Assembly (NCBI GenBank): GCA_036675815.1
Contig: JAKFEE010000022.1
Location: forward strand, 62,001 to 126,000
Reading direction: 5' to 3'
DNA length: 64,000 bases
From: JAKFEE01 sp036675815
Lineage (GTDB): Bacteria > Pseudomonadota > Alphaproteobacteria > Rhodospirillales > Magnetospirillaceae
Below, piece by piece: positions 8,521-17,377 of this stretch. A program made the translations under genes and the position numbers. The notes beneath the pieces were generated by a model. That model did not search any database, had not been told where the DNA came from, and worked only from the letters and a program-made list of their open reading frames with translations. Position 1 is the stretch's first letter, and every line of letters starts with the position of its first letter.

Positions 8521-10011
8521 TCAGGCCATGTTGATGATCACGGTTTTCTTCACCGTGAAATGTTCGAGCATGGCCTCAAGCGACGCTTCCCGGCCGAGAC
8601 CCGAGCTCTTGACGCCGCCATACGACAACATGGCCTGGACCACCAGGTTCTGGTTGACCTGCACGAAGCCGGCCTGCAGCCGCTTGGTGGCGTCCAAGGC
8701 CGTGCGCAGGTCGCGGGTCCAGATGGTGGCGGCGAGGCCGTACTCGCTGGCGTTGGCGCGGCGAATGACGTCCTCGTAGTCGGTGAACTTGAACACGCAG
8801 GCAACCGGGCCGAAGATCTCTTCGCGGGCCGGCCGGCTGTCCTCGGGGATGTCGGTGAAGACGACCGGGCGGACGAACAGGCCCTGGGCCAGCTTCGGGT
8901 CCTCGGGCAGCGTCGACAGGTCGTGGGCCTTGCCCGCCTCGCGGCCCATGGCGATGTACGCGCGCACTTTGTCGAACTGCTGCGGCGAGATGATGGCGCC
9001 GATGTCGGTGGCCTCGTCCAGGGGATCGCCCATTTTCATGGCGTTCACCTTGTCTTTGAGCCGATTCACGAAGTCGTCGTGGATGCTGTCGTGCACGTAG
9101 ATGCGTGACGACGCGGTGCAGCTCTGGCCCTGGCGGGTGAAGCGCATGCCGATCACGGCGCCGGCGACGGCGCGCTCGACGTCGGCATCGCCCATGACGA
9201 TCATCGGGCTCTTGCCGCCGAGTTCCAGGGTGACGGGGATCAGCTTGTCGGCCGCGGTCTTGTAGACGATCTTGCCGGTCTCGACCGAACCGGTGAAGGT
9301 GATCTTGCCCACCTTGGGGTGGGCGACCAGTGGTGCGCCGCATTCCGGGCCGAAGCCCGACAGGATGTTGACCACGCCCTGGGGCAGCACCTGACCGATG
9401 AGCTGGATCACCCGCAGCGCCGTCAGCGGCGCCTCCTCGGCCGACTTGATGATCACGGCGTTACCGGCGACCAGCGCCGGCGCGATCTTCAGCGCCATCA
9501 GCAGCAGCGGCACGTTCCACGGGATGATGGCCCCCACCACGCCGATCGGCTCGCGCACCGTCATCGTCAGCATGTCGGGATTGAAGGGGATGGTCTCGCC
9601 CTTCAGTTCGGAGCCGAGGCCACCGTAGTAGAGGAACATGTCGGCCAGCACCGAGGCCTCGACGCGGCTCTCGGTGCGCAGGGCTTTGCCCGTTTCCAGC
9701 GCCACCAGGCGGCCGAGTTCCTCGACATGCTCGGCCAGCAGCCTTCCTGCCTCCTGCACCAGTTTGCCGCGCTGGCGGGGTGCCAGCTTTGCCCATTCGA
9801 TCTGGGCACGCTCGGCCGCCGCCACCGCGGCGTCGACGTCGGCGGCCTCGCCGAAGGCGGCGGTGGCCACCGTCTGCCGAGTCGCCGGGTTGACGACGTC
9901 GAATGTCTTGCCCGAGACGGCCGCGACGAGATCGCCGTCGATGAAGTGACGGCCCGACAACTCCGTGGCGAGGGCGAAAGGATCGGTGTTTGGCGTCAGG
10001 GTCTTGGACAT
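8521..10011 (-). CDS. Aldehyde dehydrogenase family protein
   Basis: NAD(P)-dependent aldehyde dehydrogenase of 496 residues, the usual length for the superfamily. The fold markers are IIPWNVPLLLMALKIAPAL, the VTLELGGKSP block with the catalytic glutamate, and FTRQGQSCTASSRI with the catalytic cysteine, followed by EEIFGPVACVFKF. The start at 10011 is set by GGTGGAGGAACCC. A longer reading from 10062 would only translate the inverted repeat just upstream and is rejected. The substrate is not clear; it resembles betaine-aldehyde or aromatic-aldehyde types. The gene lies 6 nt upstream of the acylase gene and probably forms an operon with it and ilvA. Confidence 0.88.
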   Translation of the reverse strand: MSKTLTPNTDPFALATELSGRHFIDGDLVAAVSGKTFDVVNPATRQTVATAAFGEAADVDAAVAAAERAQIEWAKLAPRQRGKLVQEAGRLLAEHVEELGRLVALETGKALRTESRVEASVLADMFLYYGGLGSELKGETIPFNPDMLTMTVREPIGVVGAIIPWNVPLLLMALKIAPALVAGNAVIIKSAEEAPLTALRVIQLIGQVLPQGVVNILSGFGPECGAPLVAHPKVGKITFTGSVETGKIVYKTAADKLIPVTLELGGKSPMIVMGDADVERAVAGAVIGMRFTRQGQSCTASSRIYVHDSIHDDFVNRLKDKVNAMKMGDPLDEATDIGAIISPQQFDKVRAYIAMGREAGKAHDLSTLPEDPKLAQGLFVRPVVFTDIPEDSRPAREEIFGPVACVFKFTDYEDVIRRANASEYGLAATIWTRDLRTALDATKRLQAGFVQVNQNLVVQAMLSYGGVKSSGLGREASLEAMLEHFTVKKTVIINMA

Positions 10012-10034
10012 GGGTTCCTCCACCAATTCTTCAA

Positions 10035-10136
10035 CGTCATTCCCGCGAAAGCGGGAATCCATGGCTCAGCCGGCGCGCCCCTTCGGCACCGCGACCCTCC
10101 GCTCCCGCATGGACCCCCGCTTTCGCGGGGGTGACG
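10035..10136. repeat. Paired intergenic palindromic repeat, family 1, copy A
   Basis: Two facing units occupy most of the gap between the aldehyde dehydrogenase and matB genes. The left unit starts CGTCATTCCCGC and has a perfect TTCCCGC-GAAA-GCGGGAA stem; the right unit has ACCCCCGC-TTTC-GCGGGGGT and ends GTGACG. The same type of unit recurs at 24944-25002 and 62544-62663. Such units resemble short dispersed repeats common in proteobacterial intergenic DNA; a role in mRNA end protection is only a guess. Confidence 0.8.
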
Positions 10137-10168
10137 AAATAGAGGCGCAAGCGGGAGAGGGAATGCCC

Positions 10169-11668
10169 CTAGTTCCCGTAGATGTCGCGCAGCACGTTCT
10201 TCTGCACCTTGCCCATGGTGTTGCGCGGCAGTTCCTCGATGAAGAACACGCGCTTCGGTACCTTGTAGTTGGCGATGCGGCCCTTGCACCAGGCGATCAC
10301 CGCCTCTTCGCCGACGTCGCAGTCGCGCTTGACCACCGCGGTGACCGCCTCGCCGAAATCGGGATGCGGCACCCCGATGACCGCACTTTCGACCACGCCG
10401 GCCAAGTCGTCGATCACCGCCTCCACCTCCTTGGGATAGACGTTGTAGCCGCCGGTGATGATCAGGTCCTTGGCGCGGCCGACGATGTGGACATAGCCGC
10501 GTTCATCGATCTTGCCGACATCGCCGGTGCGAAACCAGCCATCGGAAGTAAAGTCTTCGGCCGTCTTGTCGGGCATGCGCCAATACCCGGAGAAGACATT
10601 GGCCCCTTTCACCTGGATCAGGCCTACCTCGTCGGCGCCAAGCGCGCTGCCGTCCTCGCCGGCGATGCGCAGCGCCGTCGATGGCAGCGGGAAGCCGACG
10701 GTGCCGCCACGGCGCTCGCCCATCAGCGGATTCGAGGTGTTCATCCCGGTCTCCGTCATGCCATAGCGCTCGAGAATGGCGAGCCCGGTGCGCTCGGAAA
10801 AGGCGCGATGGGTCTCCGCGAGCAACGGTGCCGAGCCCGAGATGAACAGGCGCATGGCCTTGGCCGTGTCGGTGGTGAATTCGGGGGTTGCCAGGAGGCG
10901 CGTGTAGAAGGTCGGCACTCCCATGAACACCGTGGCGTGCGGCAGGTGCCGCAACACTGCAGCGGCATCGAATTTGGGTAGCCAGATCATCTTCGCCGTC
11001 GCCAGCAGGGTGACATTGCAGGCGACGAACAGGCCGTGCGCATGGAAGATGGGCAGGGCGTGCAGCAGCACGTCATCGGCGCGGAAGCCCCAGGTCGCCA
11101 CCAGGTCGACGGCGTTGGCCGCCAGATTGCGGTGGCTGAGCATGGCGCCCTTCGGCTTACCGGTGGTCCCGGAGGTATACAGGATGCAGGCGACGTCGTC
11201 GTCGGCGCACGCCACCGGCGGGAAGGATGGCGGCGCATGGGCGGCGCCATTGGCGAAGGTGCCGTTGCCAAGCCCGTCCAGGGTAAGCACGTGGCGAACG
11301 CCGCGCTGGGCGGCGATGGCGCGGGTCTCCGCCTCGGCCTCGGGGCGGCAGATGATCAATCCCGGCTCGGCGTTGCCGGTCAGATAGTCGATCTCGTCAC
11401 GGGTGTAGGCCGTATTCATCGGCAAAAAGATCAGGCCGGCGCGCAGGCAGGCGAGATAGAGGAACATCGCCTCGGGCGATTTCTCCACCTGCACGGCAAC
11501 GCGGTCGCCCTTGACCAGGCCCAGGCCGTCGAGGAAGGCGGCGTAGCGGGCGGTGATGGTTTCCAGGTCCTGCCAGGAATAGCGGCGACCGCCCTCGGCC
11601 TCCAGCAGGATGCGCTCCATGTCGGCGGGATAACGGGTCTGGACGAGGGCGAACAGCGATCGGTTCAT
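10169..11668 (-). CDS. matB: Malonyl-CoA synthetase (malonate-CoA ligase)
   Basis: ATP-dependent acyl-CoA ligase of the ANL family that activates malonate, and often methylmalonate, to the CoA ester. The 499-residue product begins MNRSLFALVQTRYPAD. Motifs in order are the ATP loop YTSGTTGKPKGAML at about residues 150-163; the family-defining YGMTETGMNTSNPLMGERR, whose GMNTSNP and ERR residues are typical of MatB; the TGDVGKIDERGY hinge; and NTMGKVQKNVLR with the catalytic lysine near the end. A longer reading frame upstream to 11785 adds only non-conserved residues, so 11668 is preferred. There is no matA/matC decarboxylase or carrier nearby. It is transcribed away from the alpha/beta hydrolase gene. 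Confidence 0.88.
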   Translation of the reverse strand: MNRSLFALVQTRYPADMERILLEAEGGRRYSWQDLETITARYAAFLDGLGLVKGDRVAVQVEKSPEAMFLYLACLRAGLIFLPMNTAYTRDEIDYLTGNAEPGLIICRPEAEAETRAIAAQRGVRHVLTLDGLGNGTFANGAAHAPPSFPPVACADDDVACILYTSGTTGKPKGAMLSHRNLAANAVDLVATWGFRADDVLLHALPIFHAHGLFVACNVTLLATAKMIWLPKFDAAAVLRHLPHATVFMGVPTFYTRLLATPEFTTDTAKAMRLFISGSAPLLAETHRAFSERTGLAILERYGMTETGMNTSNPLMGERRGGTVGFPLPSTALRIAGEDGSALGADEVGLIQVKGANVFSGYWRMPDKTAEDFTSDGWFRTGDVGKIDERGYVHIVGRAKDLIITGGYNVYPKEVEAVIDDLAGVVESAVIGVPHPDFGEAVTAVVKRDCDVGEEAVIAWCKGRIANYKVPKRVFFIEELPRNTMGKVQKNVLRDIYGN

Positions 11669-11795
11669 CGGGCGAGGCCTCGGCGGACGGGCGTGGCAAT
11701 GGCAAATTTGTAAGGTACTTTGGGGGGCGGCGCCACCGGCCAACGGTTGGTGGGCGGCAGATGCTTTGCAGAAGCGGACCGGCAAGGGAGATCAC

Positions 11796-12644
11796 ATGCG
11801 GCGGCGCAGCGTCCTGGGACTGGCACCGAGCGGCTTTCACCGCGTCTCTTACACGGAATGGGGCGCCCGGGACGCGTCGCGCGTCGCCGTTTGCGTGCAC
11901 GGCCTTACCCGCAACGGGCGCGATTTCGATGTGCTGGCCGAGCGGCTGGCCGCGGCCGGCTGGCGCGTCATCTGCCCCGATATGCCAGGGCGGGGCGATT
12001 CCGATTGGCTGCCGGCCGCGGCGCATTATGACACTCCCGTCTATTTGGGCACGATGACGGCGCTGCTGGCGCGGCTCGACGTCGAGGCCGTCGACTGGAT
12101 AGGCACCTCGATGGGCGGCATCATCGGCATGATCATGGCCAGCCTGCCCAACAGCCCGATCCGGCGGCTTGTCCTCAACGACATCGGTGGTTTCGTGCCG
12201 CAGCAGGCGCTGGAGCGCCTACGCGGTTACGTCGGGCTTCAGATGGAATTCCCGAGCATGGCCGCAGCCGAGGCCCATCTGCGCGAAATCCTGGCGGGGT
12301 TTGGGCCGCTGTCGGATGACCAGTGGCGCCATCTGACCGAGATATCGGTGAGGCCGGACAACGCCGGAGCCTGTCACCTGCGTTACGACCCACGCATCGG
12401 TGAGGCCGTCCGCGCCACGCCGGCGCAGGACATTGTCCTGTGGCCGGTGTGGGATGCCATCCGCTGCCCGGTGCTGCTGCTGCGCGGGGGCCGCTCGGAC
12501 CTGCTGCTGGCCGAGACCGCCGAGGAGATGCGCACGCGCGGACCCGGGTGCGAGCTGGTCACTTTCGCCGACAGCGGCCATGCCCCGGCGCTGATGGCGC
12601 CCGAGCAGGTGCGCGTCGTCGCCTCCTGGCTGGAGCGGCTATAG
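11796..12644 (+). CDS. Alpha/beta hydrolase
   Basis: A 282-residue alpha/beta-hydrolase-fold protein. It starts at an ATG preceded by GGGAG (11786-11790). Visible features are the oxyanion region CVHGLTRNGRDF at about residues 32-43, the PDMPGRGDSDW segment and the nucleophile elbow IGTSMGGIIG with serine. The acid (RGGRSDLL) and the late histidine (ADSGHAPALM) complete the catalytic triad. It is probably an esterase, a thioesterase or a C-C hydrolase; the family does not predict a substrate. It is divergent from matB with 127 nt between the starts and ends 1 nt before the ggt stop on the opposite strand. Confidence 0.85.
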   Translation: MRRRSVLGLAPSGFHRVSYTEWGARDASRVAVCVHGLTRNGRDFDVLAERLAAAGWRVICPDMPGRGDSDWLPAAAHYDTPVYLGTMTALLARLDVEAVDWIGTSMGGIIGMIMASLPNSPIRRLVLNDIGGFVPQQALERLRGYVGLQMEFPSMAAAEAHLREILAGFGPLSDDQWRHLTEISVRPDNAGACHLRYDPRIGEAVRATPAQDIVLWPVWDAIRCPVLLLRGGRSDLLLAETAEEMRTRGPGCELVTFADSGHAPALMAPEQVRVVASWLERL

Positions 12645-12645
12645 G

Positions 12646-14367
12646 TCAGCGGCCGACGGCGATGCCCTCGCGGCGCGGGTCGGCGCCGCCTTCGAGCAGG
12701 TGGTCGCGCATACCGATGCTGTGGGTGCCGCTGGTCATCGGCGCCAGATCCACAGTGTGGCCCAGGGCCTCCAAGGCGCGTCGGAGCCGCGGCGCGCCAG
12801 GGCCGTCCTCGATCTCAGTGGCGCCGTCGCGGTTGACGACGTGGGGCAGGGCGGCGGCATCCTGCGGCGACAGCTCGTTGTCGAGCACGCCGGTGATGGT
12901 GCGCGCGACATAGCCGATGATGCGGCTGCCGCCGGCCGAGCCGGTGATCAGCCGCAGTCCGCCATCGGCATCGAAGACCATGGTCGGCGCCATGCTGCTG
13001 CGCGGCCGCTTGCCCGGAGCGACGGCGTTGGCGACCGGACGGCCGTCGACCTCGGGGCGGAACGAAAAATCGGTGAGTTGGTTATTGAGCAGGAAGCCGC
13101 CGACCATGATGCGCGAGCCGAAGGCGTTCTCCACCGAGCTGGTGAGCGCGACGGCATTGCCCTCGGCATCGACGATGCTGACATGGCTGGTCGAGGGCTG
13201 GCCGAGGGTGGCGTCATCACCCCAGCCGTGACGCTCGCGCAGGTCGCCGGGCAGTGCGTCCTCCATGGCGCGCTCGCGGCGGATCAACAGGCTGCGGGTG
13301 TCGAGATACGATCGGTCCAGCAGGGCCGTGGTCGGCACCGCAACCGCGTCCGGATCGGCAACGTAGCGATTGCGGTCGGCGAAGGCCAGCCGGCCGGCTT
13401 CGGCCAGCAGATGCGCCATCTCCGCCGATTTGGCATCGACGGCGCCGAGGTCGAAGCGCTCGACCAGGCCAAGCATCTGCAGAACGGCGATGCCGCCGGC
13501 GGTCGGGGGCGGCATGCCGCAGACCCGCCACTGGCGGTAGGGGGCGCACAGCGGCGCCCGCTCCTTGGCGCGATAATTGGCGAGGTCGCTTGTCGCCATG
13601 TCGCCGCCGGCGGCGGCCACGGCCTCGGCGATGGCCGGCGCCAAACCGTGGTAAAAGGCGGCGGCGCCTCCCGCGGCGATGCCGCGCAGGGTGGCCGCCA
13701 GCGCCGGGTTCTCGAGATAGGTCTTCGGCTGACCATCGGCCCGATAGAACGTCGACCGGGCCGGCTCGCGCCGGCTGAGATGAGGGTCTTGCTGCAACAG
13801 CGCCCGTAGGCGCGGCGAGGTGACAAAGCCGGACTCGCTGAGGCGGATCGCCGGCTCGAACAGTTGCGGCCAGGGCAGCCGGCCATGGCGCTCATGGGCG
13901 AGGGCGAGCATCCTTAGGATGCCCGGGACGCCGATTGATTTGCCGCTGGTGACGGCCGTCATGAAGGGCAGGGGCGTACCGTCATCCTGCAGGAAACGAT
14001 CGGGCCGCGCCGCGGCGGGGGCGGTCTCGCGGCCGTCATAGCCGGCGAGGCGTCGGCGCTCGGCATCCCACACCAGCATGAAGCCGCCGCCGCCGATGCC
14101 CGAAGACTGCGGCTCCACCAGGGTGAGGACCATCTGTACGGCGATCGCCGCATCGACGGCGCTACCGCCGCGTTCGAGGATCTCGGCTCCCGCTTGGGCC
14201 GCCAGGGGGTGGGCGGCGACCACCATGTGGTGCGCGGCCGTAACGGGCGCCTTGGCGGTCGAGCCGGTCGCCGGTTCGGGTGCAGGCTCCTGCGCGGCCA
14301 GCGGTGCTGTCCAGAGCGACAGGGCGAGCAGCGCCGTCCCCAGCCAGCGACGCCTGGGGGCGGTCAG
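12646..14367 (-). CDS. ggt: Gamma-glutamyltransferase (glutathione hydrolase), start uncertain
   Basis: Periplasmic Ntn hydrolase that removes the gamma-glutamyl group of glutathione. The conserved core runs from AAHPLAAQAGAEILERGG through GIGGGGFMLVWD to the self-cleavage site PSTSHVSIVD, where the threonine becomes the beta-chain N-terminus; NNQLTDFS and PGKRPRSSMAPT follow. A good signal peptide reads TAPRRRWLGTALLALSL...PLAAQ. No in-frame ATG, GTG or TTG precedes it closely. The best start is a CTG at 14367, which would give 573 residues. The palindromic repeat at 14371-14427 ends 4 nt upstream and may have replaced an older start region. The reading frame itself continues open to 14913 through the repeat and through another gene, so that extension is judged non-coding. 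Confidence 0.82.
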   Translation of the reverse strand: MTAPRRRWLGTALLALSLWTAPLAAQEPAPEPATGSTAKAPVTAAHHMVVAAHPLAAQAGAEILERGGSAVDAAIAVQMVLTLVEPQSSGIGGGGFMLVWDAERRRLAGYDGRETAPAAARPDRFLQDDGTPLPFMTAVTSGKSIGVPGILRMLALAHERHGRLPWPQLFEPAIRLSESGFVTSPRLRALLQQDPHLSRREPARSTFYRADGQPKTYLENPALAATLRGIAAGGAAAFYHGLAPAIAEAVAAAGGDMATSDLANYRAKERAPLCAPYRQWRVCGMPPPTAGGIAVLQMLGLVERFDLGAVDAKSAEMAHLLAEAGRLAFADRNRYVADPDAVAVPTTALLDRSYLDTRSLLIRRERAMEDALPGDLRERHGWGDDATLGQPSTSHVSIVDAEGNAVALTSSVENAFGSRIMVGGFLLNNQLTDFSFRPEVDGRPVANAVAPGKRPRSSMAPTMVFDADGGLRLITGSAGGSRIIGYVARTITGVLDNELSPQDAAALPHVVNRDGATEIEDGPGAPRLRRALEALGHTVDLAPMTSGTHSIGMRDHLLEGGADPRREGIAVGR

Positions 14368-14370
14368 CCC

Positions 14371-14427
14371 TGGAGCGCGGAGCTCCAGCTCCGCATTCCG
14401 CGTGCGGACCTGGAGGTCCGCGCTCCA
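14371..14427. repeat. Cruciform-type palindromic repeat, family 2
   Basis: An outer TGGAGCGCGGA / TCCGCGCTCCA stem (11 bp) encloses two smaller perfect hairpins, GCGGAGCT-CC-AGCTCCGC and GCGGACCT-GG-AGGTCCGC. It lies immediately in front of the predicted ggt start. A half-element of very similar sequence forms the stem of the hppA terminator at 31431-31457. Confidence 0.75.
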
Positions 14428-14447
14428 TCTGGTGGCATCACAGCCCC

Positions 14448-14705
14448 TCAGGTCAGGTAATGAGGCTCCGCAGCCCTCTTCCCGCGGCGGAAGCTCGGGC
14501 CTGTGCGCAGAGGCCGCTTGCGTGCCTCGGCCTTGTCGGCCACCTCGGCCTGCTGCTGCCGCTGCAGCTCCTTCTGCTTGGCCGCCGCCTGCCGGGCTTC
14601 CTTGCTGCAGATGCCGCCGATGACGCAGATCACCATGTAGAGCGCGCCCAGCAGGATCGGTATGAAGGCGACGTAGAAGATGGGGTTCCACGTAGTCTTG
14701 TCCAT
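14448..14705 (-). CDS. Small membrane protein of unknown function
   Basis: An 85-residue predicted inner-membrane protein that I do not recognise. Residues 9-32 (FYVAFIPILLGALYMVICVIGG) form one membrane helix. The rest is highly charged, with a KEARQAAAKQKELQRQQQAE stretch that should be helical or coiled-coil, then a basic arginine-rich tail. The start is ATG at 14705. The gene sits between hemB and ggt on the same strand; its stop is followed by the family-2 repeat and then ggt. It is accepted because the hydrophobic-then-charged layout is protein-like and the frame is the only sensible one in this gap. Confidence 0.65.
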   Translation of the reverse strand: MDKTTWNPIFYVAFIPILLGALYMVICVIGGICSKEARQAAAKQKELQRQQQAEVADKAEARKRPLRTGPSFRRGKRAAEPHYLT

Positions 14706-14794
14706 CGTTCACACCGTCAGTTTGGTTCCACCATCGCTGATAGCGCAGTACGTGCGAGCGCGCCTTGACGATGGCTAAGCGGATCGCTCGGGTA

Positions 14795-15799
<1,005 letters not shown>

Positions 15800-15802
15800 G
15801 GC

Positions 15803-17089
15803 TTACGCGCCCTCCAAAGCCTGGCTGAGATCGGCGAGGATGTCGTCGATGTGTTCGATGCCGACCGACAACCGCACGTAACCCGGCGACACGCCGGTGG
15901 CCAGTTGGTCCTCGGGGCCGAGCTGCGAGTGGGTGGTGCTGGCCGGGTGAATGGCCAGCGAGCGCGCATCACCGATATTGGCAACGTGGTAGAACATCTG
16001 CAGCCTGTCGATGAAGCGCTTGCCGGCCTCGGCGCCGTCTTTGAGCAGGAAACCGAGCAGGCCGCCGTAGCCGCGGCGCAAAGCGGCATCGGCGCGACGG
16101 CGGGGCTCGCCGCTCATCACCCCGGGATAGATCACCGTCTCGACCTTGGGATGGCGGTTCAGCCAGTCGGCCACCTTCTGCGCGTTCTCGCAATGGGCGC
16201 GCATGCGCAGCGGCAGCGTCTCCAGGCCCTGGATGAGCTGGAAGGCGTTGAACGGGCTGATGGCGGCGCCGATGTCGCGCTGCAAGACCACGCGGGCGCG
16301 GATGATGTAGGCGATGGGGCCGAGCGGCTTCACCGCTTGCGTCCATACGGCGCCGTGATAGCTGGGATCGGGCTGGTTGAGCAGCGGGAAGCGTTCGGCG
16401 TGCCGTTCCCAATCGAACTTACCCGAATCGACGATCATGCCGCCGATCGAGGTGCCGTGGCCGCCGATGTATTTGGTGGTCGAGTAGACGACGATGTGGG
16501 CGCCGTGATCGAAAGGCCGGCAGATCACCGGGGCGGCGGTGTTGTCCATGATCAGCGGGATGCCCAGGTCCTCGCCAATCTTGGCGACCTCGGCGATGGG
16601 GAACACCTCGAGCTTCGGATTGGGCAGGGTCTCGGCATAGAAGGCGCGGGTGCGCGAGTCGGCGGCGCGGCGGAAATCCTCGGGGTCGGACGGATCGACG
16701 AAGCGCGCCTCGATGCCCATCTGTTTGAAGGTATTGGCGAATAGGTTCCAGGTGCCGCCGTACAGATTGGTCGAGGTGACGAAATTGTCGCCGGCCTGGG
16801 CGAGGTTGAGGACCGAGAAGGTGCTGGCCGCCTGGCCCGAGGCGGTGGCCAGGGCGCCGACGCCCCCTTCGAGTGCCGCCACGCGCTGTTCGAGCACGTC
16901 CTGCGTCGGATTCATGATTCGGGTGTAGATGTTCCCGAACTCGCTCAGCGAGAACAGCTTGGCGGCGTGATCGGTGTCGCGGAACTGATACGATGTCGTC
17001 TGGTGGATCGGCACCGCCACCGAAGCGGTGGACGGATCGGCACGGAAGCCGGCATGAAGGACGATCGTCTCGGGATTTTTTGCAGACAT
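15803..17089 (-). CDS. metY: O-acetylhomoserine aminocarboxypropyltransferase (sulfhydrylase)
   Basis: PLP enzyme of the Cys/Met metabolism family that makes homocysteine from O-acetylhomoserine and sulfide. The 428-residue product, starting MSAKNPETIVLHAGF at 17089, matches MetY length. Motifs are PIHQTTSYQF, YTRIMNPTQDVLEQR, the VVYSTTKYIGGHGTSIGG block with the PLP lysine, and LAIHPASTTHSQL near the end. The length and the GIGGMI-type insertion separate it from the shorter cystathionine gamma-synthases. It lies directly before hemB. I looked for a SAM-II or SAH riboswitch in the 5' leader (17090-17220) and found no match, so control must act in some other way. Confidence 0.92.
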   Translation of the reverse strand: MSAKNPETIVLHAGFRADPSTASVAVPIHQTTSYQFRDTDHAAKLFSLSEFGNIYTRIMNPTQDVLEQRVAALEGGVGALATASGQAASTFSVLNLAQAGDNFVTSTNLYGGTWNLFANTFKQMGIEARFVDPSDPEDFRRAADSRTRAFYAETLPNPKLEVFPIAEVAKIGEDLGIPLIMDNTAAPVICRPFDHGAHIVVYSTTKYIGGHGTSIGGMIVDSGKFDWERHAERFPLLNQPDPSYHGAVWTQAVKPLGPIAYIIRARVVLQRDIGAAISPFNAFQLIQGLETLPLRMRAHCENAQKVADWLNRHPKVETVIYPGVMSGEPRRRADAALRRGYGGLLGFLLKDGAEAGKRFIDRLQMFYHVANIGDARSLAIHPASTTHSQLGPEDQLATGVSPGYVRLSVGIEHIDDILADLSQALEGA

Positions 17090-17317
17090 CAGAGGTCCCC
17101 TGGGCTTGGCGTGAGGGGGCCGACGAGGGGCCTCCTCGTGGCGCACTGTATATGGTGCGGCTGAGCGGGCCGGCCCAAGACCTACCGCGGTCGCGCGTGT
17201 GCGAAGCAACCATACGACTTGGCCAAAGTCAAGCTGACGCAGTTGGTTAGCGGCCGTTTCGGAGTTCGTGGAGGGACGCTGTCGAGCCGCGAGGGGAATG
17301 CTACGGCACCCGGCCAA

Positions 17318-17347
17318 ACGGCGGCTTGCCGCCGTGGTGCAAGCCGC
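17318..17347 (+). promoter_or_regulatory. Two mutually exclusive hairpins in the leader of the valine-degradation operon
   Basis: ACGGCGGC (17318-17325) can pair with GCCGCCGT (17328-17335). Alternatively GCGGCTTGC (17321-17329) pairs with GCAAGCCGC (17339-17347). The two stems overlap, so only one can form. They lie about 20-30 nt upstream of the GGAGG of the acyl-CoA dehydrogenase gene. An attenuation or translation switch is possible but unproven. Confidence 0.35.
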
Positions 17348-17377
17348 TATCATGGTGCCGATAGGGCGGAGGCTCTG

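Noticed and set aside
10012..10062. Longer aldehyde dehydrogenase beginning MDSRFRGNDV
   Set aside because: These residues are the translation of a dispersed palindromic repeat. A good ribosome site supports the start at 10011.
17090..17220. SAM-II or SAH riboswitch in the metY leader
   Set aside because: No pseudoknot or conserved core of these families could be matched by eye.
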